Origin: Mesorhizobium sp. B2-1-8
GTDB lineage: Bacteria > Pseudomonadota > Alphaproteobacteria > Rhizobiales > Rhizobiaceae
Reading direction: 5' to 3'
Assembly (NCBI RefSeq): GCF_006442545.2
Contig: NZ_CP083952.1
Location: 3,945,501-4,009,500, forward strand
Length of the DNA stretch: 64,000 nucleotides
Positions within the stretch are counted from its first letter, which is position 1. Every line of letters begins with the position of its first letter. The position numbers were made by a program, and so were the translations under genes. The notes under the pieces were generated by a model. It was not told where the DNA came from. It saw nothing but the letters and a program-made list of their open reading frames with translations, and ran no database searches. Of the stretch, positions 48,088 through 57,467 are shown piece after piece.

Positions 48088-49550
48088 TGTCGCGGTCCAT
48101 TGAGCAGAAACGCCCAGCAGGAAAAGGTGTGGCCGAGACCTCCACCAGCCTTGATCCATCGAACTGGGATCAGTTTCGCGAGGTAGCGCACGGCTTGCTG
48201 GACGACATGATCGCCCACATCGAAACGATCAGGCAGAAGCCGGTATGGCAGCGACCGACCGATGAAACGCGCGAGAGGTTTGCCCGCCCGCTACCGAACG
48301 GTCCTCGCGAATTGGGCGATGTCCTGGACGATGTGCGCAAGCACATCATGCCATTTGCGACCGGCAACCTGCATCCGTTGTTCATGGGATGGGTTCATGG
48401 TGCTGGTACGCCGATCGGAATGTTGGCGGAAATCGTCGCGGGCGGGCTGAACATGAACTGCGGCGGCCGCGACCATGCTGGCCTGGCGGTTGAACAACAG
48501 ATCGTGCGCTGGATGAGCGAAGCCCTTGGCTACCCCACCGGCGCGAGCGGATTGTTTCTCACCGGCTCTTCGATGGCAAACTTCGTCGCGGTGACGATCG
48601 CCAGGAACGAAGCGCTGGGTCAGTCCGTTCGGGAGACCGGCCTGCGGACCTGCGACCGCCAGCTCGTCGCTTATGCGTCCAGGGAGGCTCATTCCTGCAT
48701 CGCGCAGGCAATGCAATTGTCCGGGATCGGATCGGCAAATCTGAGGACCGTCGCGGTTGACGACGCCGGAAGGATGCTGCCTGACGCACTGTGCGCAGGC
48801 ATCAGGGAGGACCGGGCGAAGGGACTTTTGCCATTTTTGGTCGTAGGGACCGCGGGTACTGTAAACACCGGGGCTATCGACCCACTTGCGGAAATCGCCA
48901 ATATCGCGTCCGCGGAAAAACTCTGGTTTCATGTCGATGGAGCTATTGGCGCACTCGGCGTGTTGTCAGATTCCCTGCGCGGTTTGTTCAAAGGCATCGA
49001 AAAGTCGGCATCGGTGGCCCTCGACTTTCACAAGTGGGGTCAGGTTCCTTATGATGCCGGATTCCTGCTGGTGCGGGATGGCGATGCCCAGAAGCGTACA
49101 TTCGTGCAGCCTACCGCCTATCTACAGCGGGGCGAACGCGGGCTGGCCGCAGGCGAAACCTGGCCTTGCGATCTAGGTCCGGACTTGTCGCGCGGGTTTC
49201 GCGCGTTGAAAACATGGATGACGATCGAGGCGCTTGGAACGGTTCGCATAGGAGAGTCGATCGCGCACACCTGCATGCTCGCACATTACCTCGCGGAGCG
49301 CCTGACGAGTTGCCCTGCTTTCGAGCTGAAGGCGCCAGTGGCCCTTAACATCGTCTGCTTCGGCATTCGTGGGGCCAACGCCGAGTTTGTCCGCAATTTG
49401 GTCATGAACCTGCAAGAATCCGGCTTGGCTTCGCCCTCATGGACAACCATCAACGGCGAGCTAGTGGTGCGTTGCGCTATTGTCAATCACCGAACAACTA
49501 GAGCCGACATCGACGAATTCGTAGGATTTATCGCCAAATACTGCGCCTAA
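48087..49550 (+). CDS. Group II PLP-dependent amino-acid decarboxylase family protein
   Basis: The 487-aa protein belongs to the PF00282 family (aromatic-L-amino-acid, glutamate, tyrosine decarboxylases). Visible are GNLHPLFMGWVHGAGTP (substrate-site region), GRDHAGLAVEQQIVRWM, TGSSMANFVAVTIARNEALG, WFHVDGAIGALGVLS with the PLP Asp, and ALDFHKWGQVPYDAGFLLV with Lys316. It would decarboxylate an amino acid, perhaps to an amine. ATG 48087 shares one base with the preceding stop (TGATG), so it is co-translated. An upstream TTG at 48084 is less likely. Confidence 0.82.
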   Translation: MSRSIEQKRPAGKGVAETSTSLDPSNWDQFREVAHGLLDDMIAHIETIRQKPVWQRPTDETRERFARPLPNGPRELGDVLDDVRKHIMPFATGNLHPLFMGWVHGAGTPIGMLAEIVAGGLNMNCGGRDHAGLAVEQQIVRWMSEALGYPTGASGLFLTGSSMANFVAVTIARNEALGQSVRETGLRTCDRQLVAYASREAHSCIAQAMQLSGIGSANLRTVAVDDAGRMLPDALCAGIREDRAKGLLPFLVVGTAGTVNTGAIDPLAEIANIASAEKLWFHVDGAIGALGVLSDSLRGLFKGIEKSASVALDFHKWGQVPYDAGFLLVRDGDAQKRTFVQPTAYLQRGERGLAAGETWPCDLGPDLSRGFRALKTWMTIEALGTVRIGESIAHTCMLAHYLAERLTSCPAFELKAPVALNIVCFGIRGANAEFVRNLVMNLQESGLASPSWTTINGELVVRCAIVNHRTTRADIDEFVGFIAKYCA

Positions 49551-49552
49551 TT

Positions 49553-49905
49553 TGGTCGTGTCCCATCAAGTGGTGTAGCTGGCGGTTACGAAGCCGCTCG
49601 CGAGCGCGCCGTTAGTAGCGCTGTAGCGAGTGAGCGGGGTGTCGGTGGTCATCGGCGTTTTCCGGTAGGGTTTGGTTGTTGACGCCAACCCCATTTCGGA
49701 AGGACCACCGATGACCGACGACATGATGAACCTGCGCACGCTCGTGGAGAAGACCCCGGATGCCGATCTGCTGCGCGAGATGATCGGCTTTGCCGCCGAG
49801 CGGCTGATGGAAATGGAGGTGGGCGCGGCCACCGGCGCCGGCTATGGCGAGAAGAACCCGCTGCGGCTCGCCCAGCGCAACGGCTACCGCGACCGGGACA
49901 CGATC
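49553..49905 (+). mobile_element. Truncated IS256-family insertion sequence (5' fragment of transposase)
   Basis: From ATG 49711 the frame reads [20 protein letters not shown], then the segment beginning [36 protein letters not shown]: the canonical N-terminus of IS256/Mutator-type transposases. The match stops at ~49902 where WETRAGTVEL-like sequence should follow. Only ~65 of ~400 residues remain. The upstream ~150 bases may include the left IS end (inference). Confidence 0.75.
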
Positions 49906-50211
49906 CGACCCGGACGGCCATGCTTTCGTGATAGCCACTCCAAACGCATGAATCTCACCCCCGAAGCACACAGGTTGCCTCGGGTCCTGGAGGCTGCCGA
50001 CGCACATGCCACGGTTCGGCGGTGGGCTGTCCGGATGCGTCACTTGTTTATGGTTGTCGGTTCCGGGACGCGCCAGGGCTCTGACGTCGAACGCCAATCA
50101 CTGAATTCCGCGACGAGTCGAGCGACGTTGTCTCGGAACCTTGACCGCAACATCGGCGGGGCCATAATGCCTCCACGGGTCGCATTTCCATGACCCGTAC
50201 TGGGAGGAATT

Positions 50212-51231
50212 ATGAAAAACACAATAGACGACGATCGACGTAATTTTCTGACAGCAGCGGCTGTTGGCGGCGCCGCTGCTCTTCTGGGCGGCTTCGGGAT
50301 CAGCCAGGCCCGCGCCGCCGCCGCTGCCTCAGGCCGTTCCGAAAAGTCGCTCAAGGCAGCGTTCTCGAACGCCGGACTTCAGGCGACTTGGTGCGCCCAG
50401 GGCAAGGCGGCGGCGGAATACTGGGGCAAACTGTTCAACGTTGAGGTGACTTGGTTCGACGGCGAACTCGATGCGGTAAAGCAGCGCGCGGCGATCGACA
50501 ACATGGCTTCCCAGAAATGGGACTTCGTGGCGATCCAGGCGTTTGGCATCGGCACGCTGGTGCAGCCGGTGCAAAAGATGATCGACGCCGGGATCCCGGT
50601 CATCGACATGGATACGCTGATTGCGCCACTCGACAAGATCAATGTGCACAGCTTCATCGCGCCGGATAATGAGTTCATGGGATCATCGGTGACACAGGCG
50701 CTCATCACCGCCATTGGCGGCAAGGGCAAGGTCATCACCACGCAGGGCGCGCTCGGCCACACGGGTGCTCAAGGGCGAAACCGGGGCTTCGAATCCGTCG
50801 TCAAGCAGCATCCCGACATCGAAGTTCTGGAAAACCAGCCGGCCGACTGGGACGTCACCAAGGTGGCGCGGCTATGGGAGACCTATCTTACGAAATATCC
50901 GCAGATCGACGCGGCTTATTTCCACAATGACGACATGGCGCTTGCGGCGTACAACGTCATGAAGGCCCATAACCGGACCAACATCAAGATCGGCGGTTGC
51001 GACGCCATGCCCCCTGCAATAGCCGCCGTTGCCGAAGGTCGCATGCACGCCACCGTGCGCAATCCATCCTGCCGTATTCATGGCGGCGCCATTGTCGCCG
51101 GCGTCGCCGCCGTGACAGGTGGCGAGAAGTCGGGCGAAGGAATCCCGAAAAGCGTTGTAGCCGACGGTCCCGTGGTTACCAAGGAAAATGCCGCCGGCAT
51201 GCAATGGATGGAAGACCATTTCCTGATCTGA
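50212..51231 (+). CDS. Sugar-type ABC transporter substrate-binding protein (Peripla_BP_4), Tat-like signal
   Basis: The 339-aa exported protein has a twin-arginine-like signal (DDDRRNFLTAAAVGGAAALLGGFG). A ribose-binding-protein-type fold follows: VTWFDGELDAVKQRAAIDNM, MIDAGIPVIDMDTLI, TTQGALGHTGAQGRNRGFESVV, AYFHNDDMALAAYNVM. Substrate is a sugar or sugar alcohol by family, not determined. GGAGG lies upstream of ATG 50212. ATPase and permease genes follow in the usual order. Confidence 0.9.
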   Translation: MKNTIDDDRRNFLTAAAVGGAAALLGGFGISQARAAAAASGRSEKSLKAAFSNAGLQATWCAQGKAAAEYWGKLFNVEVTWFDGELDAVKQRAAIDNMASQKWDFVAIQAFGIGTLVQPVQKMIDAGIPVIDMDTLIAPLDKINVHSFIAPDNEFMGSSVTQALITAIGGKGKVITTQGALGHTGAQGRNRGFESVVKQHPDIEVLENQPADWDVTKVARLWETYLTKYPQIDAAYFHNDDMALAAYNVMKAHNRTNIKIGGCDAMPPAIAAVAEGRMHATVRNPSCRIHGGAIVAGVAAVTGGEKSGEGIPKSVVADGPVVTKENAAGMQWMEDHFLI

Positions 51232-51305
51232 TCTTCGTCCCAAATGGCTGGCGGATCATTCGCCAGCCATTCGCCCAGCCACTAGACAATCGCCACGCGG
51301 ACAGC

Positions 51306-52826
51306 ATGAACGCTCAAACTGAAGCCGCCTTGCAAGAGGTCGCGCCACGCCTTCGCATGGATGGGATATCGAAATCCTTCGGCGGCGTGGTCGCGCTTCA
51401 CGATGTGGATTTCGTGTTGCGCGCCGGCGAGATCCATGGGCTCGTTGGGGAAAACGGCGCCGGCAAATCGACCCTGATGAAGATCATCGCCGGTGTGCAC
51501 GCCGAATATAACGGCCGCATGTTCATCGACGGAGAGCAGGTCCATTTCCGCTCGACCCGAGACGCGCTTGCGGCCGGCATCGGCATGGTGCATCAGGAAC
51601 TGAGCGTCGTTCCCGATCTAACCGTCGCTGAAAACGTGTTCCTCGGCAAACAGCCGACGAAGGGAGGGCTGATCGATTGGCCCGGCATGGTGTCCGCAGC
51701 CCGGCAACAACTCGCCAGCCTTGGCATTGAGGTCGATCCCCGTGCGTCGATGGGGTCGTTGTCGATTGGCCTTCAGCAGCTAGTTGAACTCGCACGCGTG
51801 CTCTTCTCGGGGGCGCGGATCATCATACTAGACGAACCTACTTCGGCGCTGTCACCCCCTGAGGTGCATCGCCTGTTCGAGGTGCTTCGCAGTGTTCGTG
51901 CAAGCGGCCGCAGCATCGTCTTCATTTCCCATTTTCTCGACGACATCCTCTCGGTTTCGGACACGGTGACCGTCTTCCGGAATGGCCGCCGTGTCGTCAC
52001 AGAAGCCGCGGCCTCGGTCGACAAAGGCTGGGTTATCGAACGTATGATCGGCAGCGGTCACGAGGAGTTGGAGGAAAGCTATACCGGCGCCATCGCCCTC
52101 AACAGCAAGTCCGAGGCGCCCGTCGTCCTTTCAGCGAGAAATCTTACGGTAGGAGGCGCGGTCGCCGATGTGTCCCTCGATGCGCGGGCCGGCGAGATTC
52201 TCGGCATCTACGGCTTTATGGGGTGCGGCCAAGTCGAACTGGCGCGGACACTGTTCGGCAAGCTCAAGCCGAGCACCGGGATGTTGGCCATCGAGGGCGC
52301 GGCGAAACGTTTCCGCAATACGGCGCACGCTCGTCGCGCGGGAATAGCCTTCGTTCCGGAGAGCCGGCGTTCCATGCTGTTTTACCAGGAACCGGTCTAT
52401 AAGAATGTCTCGATCAGCGTGCTTGGCCGCATCTCGCGCCTCTGGTTGAACCTGGCAGTGGAACGCGAGATCGCCAGCCGCCAAGTCGAACTGCTAAATA
52501 TCCGTCCGCCGAATGTGATGGCGCTGCTCTCCAGTCTTTCCGGCGGCAACCAGCAGAAGGTCGCGCTGGCGAAATGGCTGACATACATCCCTAAGGTGCT
52601 GATCTTGAGCGAGCCGACCCGAGGCATGGATGTTGGCGCCAAAGACGATGTCGTGAAGATAGTGCGTGCGTTGCGCGACCAGGGCCTTGCTGTCATCGTT
52701 GTCTCGGCCGAGCCCGAAACCGTCCTGTCGCTCGCCGACCGTATCATCGTCATGAAGAAAGGCCGGATCGTGCGCGAGTTCGCCGGCGAAACGATCAGCA
52801 AGGACCGGCTACTCGACGCCGCTTGA
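51306..52826 (+). CDS. Sugar ABC transporter ATP-binding protein (RbsA/XylG type)
   Basis: The 506-aa tandem ATPase has an N-terminal domain with Walker A GENGAGKSTLMKIIAG, LSIGLQQLVELARVL and IIILDEPTSALS. Its C-terminal domain has degenerate Walker A GFMGCGQVELART (no Lys), LSGGNQQKVALAKWL and ILSEPTRGMDVG. One intact and one degenerate site is usual for CUT2 importers. The start ATG 51306 has only a weak ribosome site; this gene lies 74 bases behind the binding-protein gene. Confidence 0.92.
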   Translation: MNAQTEAALQEVAPRLRMDGISKSFGGVVALHDVDFVLRAGEIHGLVGENGAGKSTLMKIIAGVHAEYNGRMFIDGEQVHFRSTRDALAAGIGMVHQELSVVPDLTVAENVFLGKQPTKGGLIDWPGMVSAARQQLASLGIEVDPRASMGSLSIGLQQLVELARVLFSGARIIILDEPTSALSPPEVHRLFEVLRSVRASGRSIVFISHFLDDILSVSDTVTVFRNGRRVVTEAAASVDKGWVIERMIGSGHEELEESYTGAIALNSKSEAPVVLSARNLTVGGAVADVSLDARAGEILGIYGFMGCGQVELARTLFGKLKPSTGMLAIEGAAKRFRNTAHARRAGIAFVPESRRSMLFYQEPVYKNVSISVLGRISRLWLNLAVEREIASRQVELLNIRPPNVMALLSSLSGGNQQKVALAKWLTYIPKVLILSEPTRGMDVGAKDDVVKIVRALRDQGLAVIVVSAEPETVLSLADRIIVMKKGRIVREFAGETISKDRLLDAA

Positions 52827-52839
52827 GGAAGAACGCCCT

Positions 52840-53865
52840 ATGATCATGCCAGTTCAAGAAACCTTGAAAGGGTCGCAGTCGCGGGCCGGCGCCTTCCTGC
52901 GCAACCGGATGCGCAACATTGCGCCGTTCGCCACGCTGATCATCCTGCTCGCGTTCTTCAGCATCGCCAGCCCATCTTTCCTCAGCGTCGACAACGGGGT
53001 CAACGTGCTGACGCAGATTTCCGTCACGGGCGTCATCGCGGTGGGGCTCACTTTTGTCATCCTCTGCGCCGAGATAGATCTTTCTGTGGCGGCTATCGCC
53101 AATGCCACCGGCATTGCCGTTGCTTATTTCACAATGCAGGAATCATACGTCAACATTCCCAACATTCCCCTGCCAGGCTATGCGGCGATCGGGTTGGCGC
53201 TGCTCATCTGCGCCTTCCTGGGCCTGGTCAACGCCTTTGGCACGACGCTGATTGGAATTCCCTCGTTCATCATGACACTGGCCATGATGCAGATCGGCGC
53301 TGGCATTTGCGCGCTTTTGGTGCGCGGCCAGATCGCCTATGCCGTTCCCGATCTGGTTACGATGATGGGTTCCGGCACGATAGGCGGATTTCCTTGGATC
53401 ATCATCGTGCTGGGCGTATTCCTGTTGGTCGGTCATATTGTTTTGACCTACACGCGCTTCGGCCGATATATCTACATGGTCGGTGGCAACCGCGAAGCGG
53501 CGGAATATTCCGGCGTCAACGTCAAACTGGTCTTAGGCGCGGTGATGGTCATTTCAGCGGTCTGTTCCGGTGTCGCCGGGATGATTGGCGTGGCGCATTT
53601 CGGCAGCGCCCAGCAGAACGAGTTCGACGGATATCTGCTCGACGCCATCGCAGCGGTGGTGGTCGGTGGCACCAGCCTCTTTGGCGGCCGTGGCGGGATT
53701 GGCAACACGATCATCGGCCTGTGCATACTCGGCGTTCTCAACAATGGCCTCGATCACGTCCAGATCGACAGTTTTTTGAAAATCCTCATCCGGGGGATCA
53801 TTCTGCTCGTCGCGCTGATCATCAATGTCTATGTGCAGAATCTACGTGATCGGGAACGCGTCTGA
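52840..53865 (+). CDS. Sugar ABC transporter permease (RbsC type)
   Basis: The 341-aa permease (BPD_transp_2) has about ten helices, with LTFVILCAEIDLSVAAIANATGI, TLIGIPSFIMTLAMM, YMVGGNREAAEYSGVNV and VVGGTSLFGGRGGIGNTIIG. GAGGAAG lies 8 bases before the ATG. It completes the importer; no catabolic or regulatory gene follows, since the next gene is the convergent integrase. Confidence 0.92.
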   Translation: MIMPVQETLKGSQSRAGAFLRNRMRNIAPFATLIILLAFFSIASPSFLSVDNGVNVLTQISVTGVIAVGLTFVILCAEIDLSVAAIANATGIAVAYFTMQESYVNIPNIPLPGYAAIGLALLICAFLGLVNAFGTTLIGIPSFIMTLAMMQIGAGICALLVRGQIAYAVPDLVTMMGSGTIGGFPWIIIVLGVFLLVGHIVLTYTRFGRYIYMVGGNREAAEYSGVNVKLVLGAVMVISAVCSGVAGMIGVAHFGSAQQNEFDGYLLDAIAAVVVGGTSLFGGRGGIGNTIIGLCILGVLNNGLDHVQIDSFLKILIRGIILLVALIINVYVQNLRDRERV

Positions 53866-54393
53866 TGCCCAGCGGTTACTAAGGGGCCAGACTGCGGCTT
53901 CCCGGCACTGGCTCTTGCGACAGATTTGGGCTTTTCACCGGCCGAAGTTTAGATGGCAACTCGTGTGCGCTGGGTGCGCTCAGCCGTCATGGCGAAAGGC
54001 ATCGCATTACCGCGTGCGTTCCTGTGCACTCGGTGCGACTTGAAGTCCAGCGACGCCTCGGCGCTGCTGCAGTAGAGTTGCTATTTGCCGTACCGCTGCT
54101 CCAGCGCTTCGGCAATGTGTGCGCAAAGCATCTCCCCGGTAGTCTCGGCACGCGCCGCGCTATGGGGAGGAGAGTATTGCTGGCGGCATGATCCGGTGGT
54201 GAAGATCGTCGCCCGCAATGAGGCTTGCCGGCGAACAGACTGGACCCGCCCTACACATCCAGCCTGAGAAAAAAAGAGCCGTTGAGGCTGTCTTTGAAGC
54301 GGCATGTCGTAACCGCAGCAATCGATGGGCATGCGCTTTCTTACCCGCTCGAGATAGCAGTCTTTGCTGAGCAACCAACCTCACTTTCGCCAA
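53866..54393. other. Gene-free stretch between the sugar permease and the integrase
   Basis: This ~530-base zone is the likely element junction. It has two copies of the TGTGC(G/A)CT-type motif at 53964-53976 and 54023-54035. A frame at 54081-54374 on the minus strand lacks family features. No tRNA was recognised. Confidence 0.45.
53964..54035. repeat. Repeated TGTGC(G/A)CT motif, integrase 3' side (two copies)
   Basis: TGTGCGCTGGGTG (53964-53976) and TGTGCACTCGGTG (54023-54035) share a motif also found twice on the other side of the integrase gene. Candidate integrase arm or core sites. Confidence 0.55.
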
Positions 54394-55455
54394 CTACGCT
54401 GCCCTCGCTGCTTGGATGGTATGAAGCATCTCCGGTCTTAGATGCGTGTAGCGCCGTAGCATCTTCCAATCTTTGTGCCCTGTGACCAGCGCGACCTGTT
54501 CAATTGTAAACCCAGCTTCGAAAAGACGGCTCGTGCCTTCGTGACGCAAGTCATGAAAATGAAGGTCGTGGATGTTCAGCTCTGCGCACCCTCGACGGAA
54601 GGCAGTGCCTATTGACTTATGATTAAATGGGAAAATTCGATCATCGTCATTGCTGCGCCTTCCCCGCTGCTCCTCGACAATGGCCCATGCATCGTATCCA
54701 GATGCCGCAAACAGCGGTATGCGCTGATTGTTGCCATTTTTGTTTCGCGGATCTTTACGGTCACGGATGAGGAGCATGCGCGAGCGAGATTCCAAGTCGG
54801 ACCAACGCACCTTGCAGATTTCTTCCTGGCGCATCGCGGTTGCGACGGCGAACCGAATGATCTGGCTAATCGGTGCAATTTGGCGAGGGTTTGCGTCGAA
54901 ATGATCAATTAGCTTGTCGAGTTCTTCCTGTGTCGGTCGTCTATCGCGCTGCTGGCCTTTGCCAACGAGACCGAGCCTCGTTAGGGCGACGCGCGCGAAA
55001 TCAACCGGTTCGACCTTGACGGGCAGGCCGTGGACCGCAGCGGCGTGTGTCAGAACAAGTTTTATAAAGCCGATGTCGATACCGACGGTCATCGGTCCGG
55101 CACCTTGGGCGGCGCGATCACGACCAAAACGAATGAGCCGTTCGCGATCGAGCGCTGCGAGGTTGCATTTCCCCAGATGCCGTCGGAGCATATCGAGGGC
55201 AGCGGCCTTGGAGCGGCGAGGGGACTTGCCTACATCGCACATGTCGTCGATATGAAGGTCAATGAGATCGCCGAACGTTTTCAGGCGCGCTATACGGGAC
55301 TTGGTCGGCGTCTCACCGCGATCGACTTGGCGCTCGGTTTCGGTCGCCCAGCGCCGTGCGTCGTCTCGGCGCAGGAAGGTCTCGCTGACGTAGCGACCTT
55401 TGCGACGGACTTGGACACGCCAGGAACCGGACGAGAGCTTTGTGTAGGTGGCCAT
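54394..55455 (-). CDS. int: Tyrosine-type site-specific integrase
   Basis: The 353-aa recombinase has an N-terminal arm-binding-type segment (SGSWRVQVRRKGRYVSETFLRR), then a SAM-like core-binding domain and a catalytic domain. The catalytic residues are visible: Arg in ATAMRQEEICKVRW, HxxR in LHFHDLRHEGTSR, His/Trp in VTGHKDWKMLRR and the nucleophile Tyr in RRYTHL. It closely follows phage-integrase architecture. Start ATG 55455 lies immediately downstream of one of the TGTGC motifs. It probably marks the left end of an integrative element extending right. Confidence 0.92.
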   Translation of the reverse strand: MATYTKLSSGSWRVQVRRKGRYVSETFLRRDDARRWATETERQVDRGETPTKSRIARLKTFGDLIDLHIDDMCDVGKSPRRSKAAALDMLRRHLGKCNLAALDRERLIRFGRDRAAQGAGPMTVGIDIGFIKLVLTHAAAVHGLPVKVEPVDFARVALTRLGLVGKGQQRDRRPTQEELDKLIDHFDANPRQIAPISQIIRFAVATAMRQEEICKVRWSDLESRSRMLLIRDRKDPRNKNGNNQRIPLFAASGYDAWAIVEEQRGRRSNDDDRIFPFNHKSIGTAFRRGCAELNIHDLHFHDLRHEGTSRLFEAGFTIEQVALVTGHKDWKMLRRYTHLRPEMLHTIQAARAA

Positions 55456-55462
55456 ATTTTCG

Positions 55463-55541
55463 TGTGCGCTCCGTGTGCACTGAGAGATCGAAACGTGGCG
55501 AAAAGGGTCGTATTCCGGCGTAAATTTGTGTGCACTCGGTA
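55463..55541. repeat. Repeated TGTGC(G/A)CT motif, integrase 5' side
   Basis: TGTGCGCTCCGTG (55463-55475), an overlapping TGTGCACTGAG (55474-55484) and TGTGCACTCGGTA (55529-55541). The last shares 12 bases (TGTGCACTCGGT) with the copy at 54023. The promoter-proximal place suggests integrase binding or autoregulation. Confidence 0.55.
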
Positions 55542-55753
55542 GGTTCTAACAATTTGATGCTAAACGAAAAATGCTGAAAAATCAAGAGCATAGAGTGGCC
55601 GTGGCCCCGATGAAGGATGAGGTTGATCCGCAGGGTGGCTGGTATTCGACAACCGATGCTGAGTGATGCGGAGCTATACGGTGCAGTCGCGATTTGGCGT
55701 GCGCTTCTCGGCTGGAATATCGACGGTATGACATGGAAGGCCGATTCCGTGGG

Positions 55754-56062
55754 CTACCACCACCGACGGCCAAATCGGCCACTCCATGCGCTGCCGAAAC
55801 GACCGCCACCAGCAACCAACCGGATGATGAGGAGAAGCACAATCGCGCCGACGGTGGCGTTTACTATCAAGCTGATCGTTCCAGTCCCAAGATGGATGCC
55901 TAAGCGAGGTAGCAGCCAATCACCGATGAACGCGCCGATGATCCCGATTGCTATGTCAGCGATCAGACCAAAGCCGGCCCCCCGCACGATCTTTCCAGCC
56001 AACCATCCGGCGATAAGGCCGACCACCAATATGACAATGATGCTCTGGTTCGACAGATACAT
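55754..56062 (-). CDS. GlsB/YeaQ/YmgE-family stress-response membrane protein
   Basis: The 102-aa protein starts at ATG 56062 behind GGGAGGG. It has three membrane helices and the transglycosylase-associated pattern (IIVILVVGLIAGWLAGKIVRG, GLIADIAIGIIGAFIGDWLL, LIVNATVGAIVLLLIIRL). The extra 40 or so residues at the C-terminus are Gly/Arg rich. Inner-membrane protein of unclear role, often stress induced. It follows the 56076 gene by 13 bases. Confidence 0.88.
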   Translation of the reverse strand: MYLSNQSIIVILVVGLIAGWLAGKIVRGAGFGLIADIAIGIIGAFIGDWLLPRLGIHLGTGTISLIVNATVGAIVLLLIIRLVAGGGRFGSAWSGRFGRRWW

Positions 56063-56075
56063 GGTGTGACCCTCC

Positions 56076-56381
56076 CTAGTAGCTCGGCGCGTCAATCAGC
56101 GGCCGCGCCCCTTTCGGCGGCCTGTATTTCTTCACCAGTTTGACCGTGTTGGTGTCGACCGTGACGCGTCCAAGCGCCTGCACTGTGACACGGCCTAACT
56201 CCTCGTCGACGTAAACGACCTCGCCGTCGAACCTAAGCTTGTCGCCCGGCTTGGCGATCGGATTGATGATCGAATTGGGATGCAGGGCCGTCCGGACAAT
56301 CAAGGTGACGCGATCCTCGATCCTCTTGCCTGCCGTGGCGCTGATCCCCACGGTGTCACCGATTTTGATTTCCCGCACCAT
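56076..56381 (-). CDS. Hypothetical protein (101 aa)
   Basis: A compact beta-rich protein: MVREIKIGDTVGISATAGKR, GDKLRFDGEVVYVDEELGRV, TVQALGRVTVDTNTVKLV. The pattern suggests a small KOW/SH3-like barrel, but no family is certain. It is followed 13 bases later by the GlsB-like gene and is likely in one operon with it. Confidence 0.65.
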   Translation of the reverse strand: MVREIKIGDTVGISATAGKRIEDRVTLIVRTALHPNSIINPIAKPGDKLRFDGEVVYVDEELGRVTVQALGRVTVDTNTVKLVKKYRPPKGARPLIDAPSY

Positions 56382-56692
56382 GATTATGATTCTGGCGCAG
56401 TGAACCTCATCGTCAAGAGATTGCTAACATGGGTGACGGATCATATCAGGTCGGCTCGAGGCTCCAGGCAATCAGTCCAACAAGCGCGTTCCTCACAATA
56501 CTGATTGGTCGGACGATACGAACGGCGGCTTTCCTAGATGCGCGCGATATCAGTGTCGAGGTCTTCCAACCAACGCGAACTGGTCGGGATCGAGTTGCTC
56601 GGAGTTGCGGCCGAACTCCCCGTCACGGCTCTCGACGACAGCCGCCATGTCGCGATGCTGTCAAACTCGATTCCGACGGCGCTCCGCCAGCA

Positions 56693-56878
56693 CTAGTTCT
56701 CGGCATGGCTAAAGACAACGGTCCCGTTGTCCTTGCGGACCTCAACGGATACAGCCCCATCGTCGCCTCTTCGAGCTTGGAACATGGCCATTGCATGATC
56801 CTTCGCCACCTTCTCAGCGTCAAAGGTCACCTTGTCGATGATGCCTTTTCGCCCATACCAAATGACGGTGTAGGCCAT
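56693..56878 (-). CDS. Small hypothetical protein (61 aa)
   Basis: It reads MAYTVIWYGRKGIIDKVTFD, then AEKVAKDHAMAMFQARRGDD, ending VRKDNGTVVFSHAEN. The regular beta-alpha-beta pattern and balanced composition support a real gene. Starts at 56890 (MGSSMAYT) or 56905 are possible. No named family. Confidence 0.65.
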   Translation of the reverse strand: MAYTVIWYGRKGIIDKVTFDAEKVAKDHAMAMFQARRGDDGAVSVEVRKDNGTVVFSHAEN

Positions 56879-56881
56879 TGA

Positions 56882-57467
56882 AGATCCCATGCTTGCACTA
56901 AGCATATAGGAGTTTGGGCCGGATCGCGACAACGGGTTTTGCCCCCTCAAAATTCGAACTGAGACACTACCGCCAAGCCGGGCAGTTTGCAGGGTTCCCA
57001 TTTTTACAGTGAGAAGCGCAAGGCTCTCGCTCCGTGGTGACGCCTGCATACCATCCGGCTACAGAAATGACGACATCCCGACGGACGTGGAACATTCCGC
57101 TGTTGCTTGCAGTGGGCTTTCGACGCGGCGAGGGCACCCTAGAGCTATAGCTAAGCTTCAGGAAAGTTTCGTGATCAGGGTTATGGTCGGCCGGCGCTCA
57201 TTGGGCGGGGGCTTGGGGTCTAAAACGAGCGCCGGCCGGTGGCGTTCCGATAGGTCCGCCGCGCGGCAAATGTAGCGTCCGACGAATGGGCGTCAAGCGG
57301 CGTGATCATGGAGGAGCCCTCTTGTTTAGGTTGTCCTCTAGCATGCGCGCCTTTCTTGGATGACGGCCGACTACGCGGCACGTTGCCAACGTGTGTGCGT
57401 TGGAACTGAGTTGGGAGATGCACGTTTCCCGTGATGGTCATTTTCAATGACCTGTACGGAGGATCAA
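56882..57467. other. Gene-free stretch upstream of a small exported-protein gene
   Basis: About 590 bases include the promoter and ribosome site (GGAGG near 57458) of the gene at 57468. No other gene, RNA or repeat was recognised. Confidence 0.4.

Noticed and set aside
54081..54374. 97-residue minus-strand frame near the integrase
   Set aside because: It has no ribosome site or family features; the sequence reads like random translation of an element junction.
54023..55540. 12-base direct repeats as attL/attR of a 1.5-kb element
   Set aside because: The repeat belongs to a motif found four or more times around the integrase, and the interval holds only the integrase, so binding sites are more likely than element ends.
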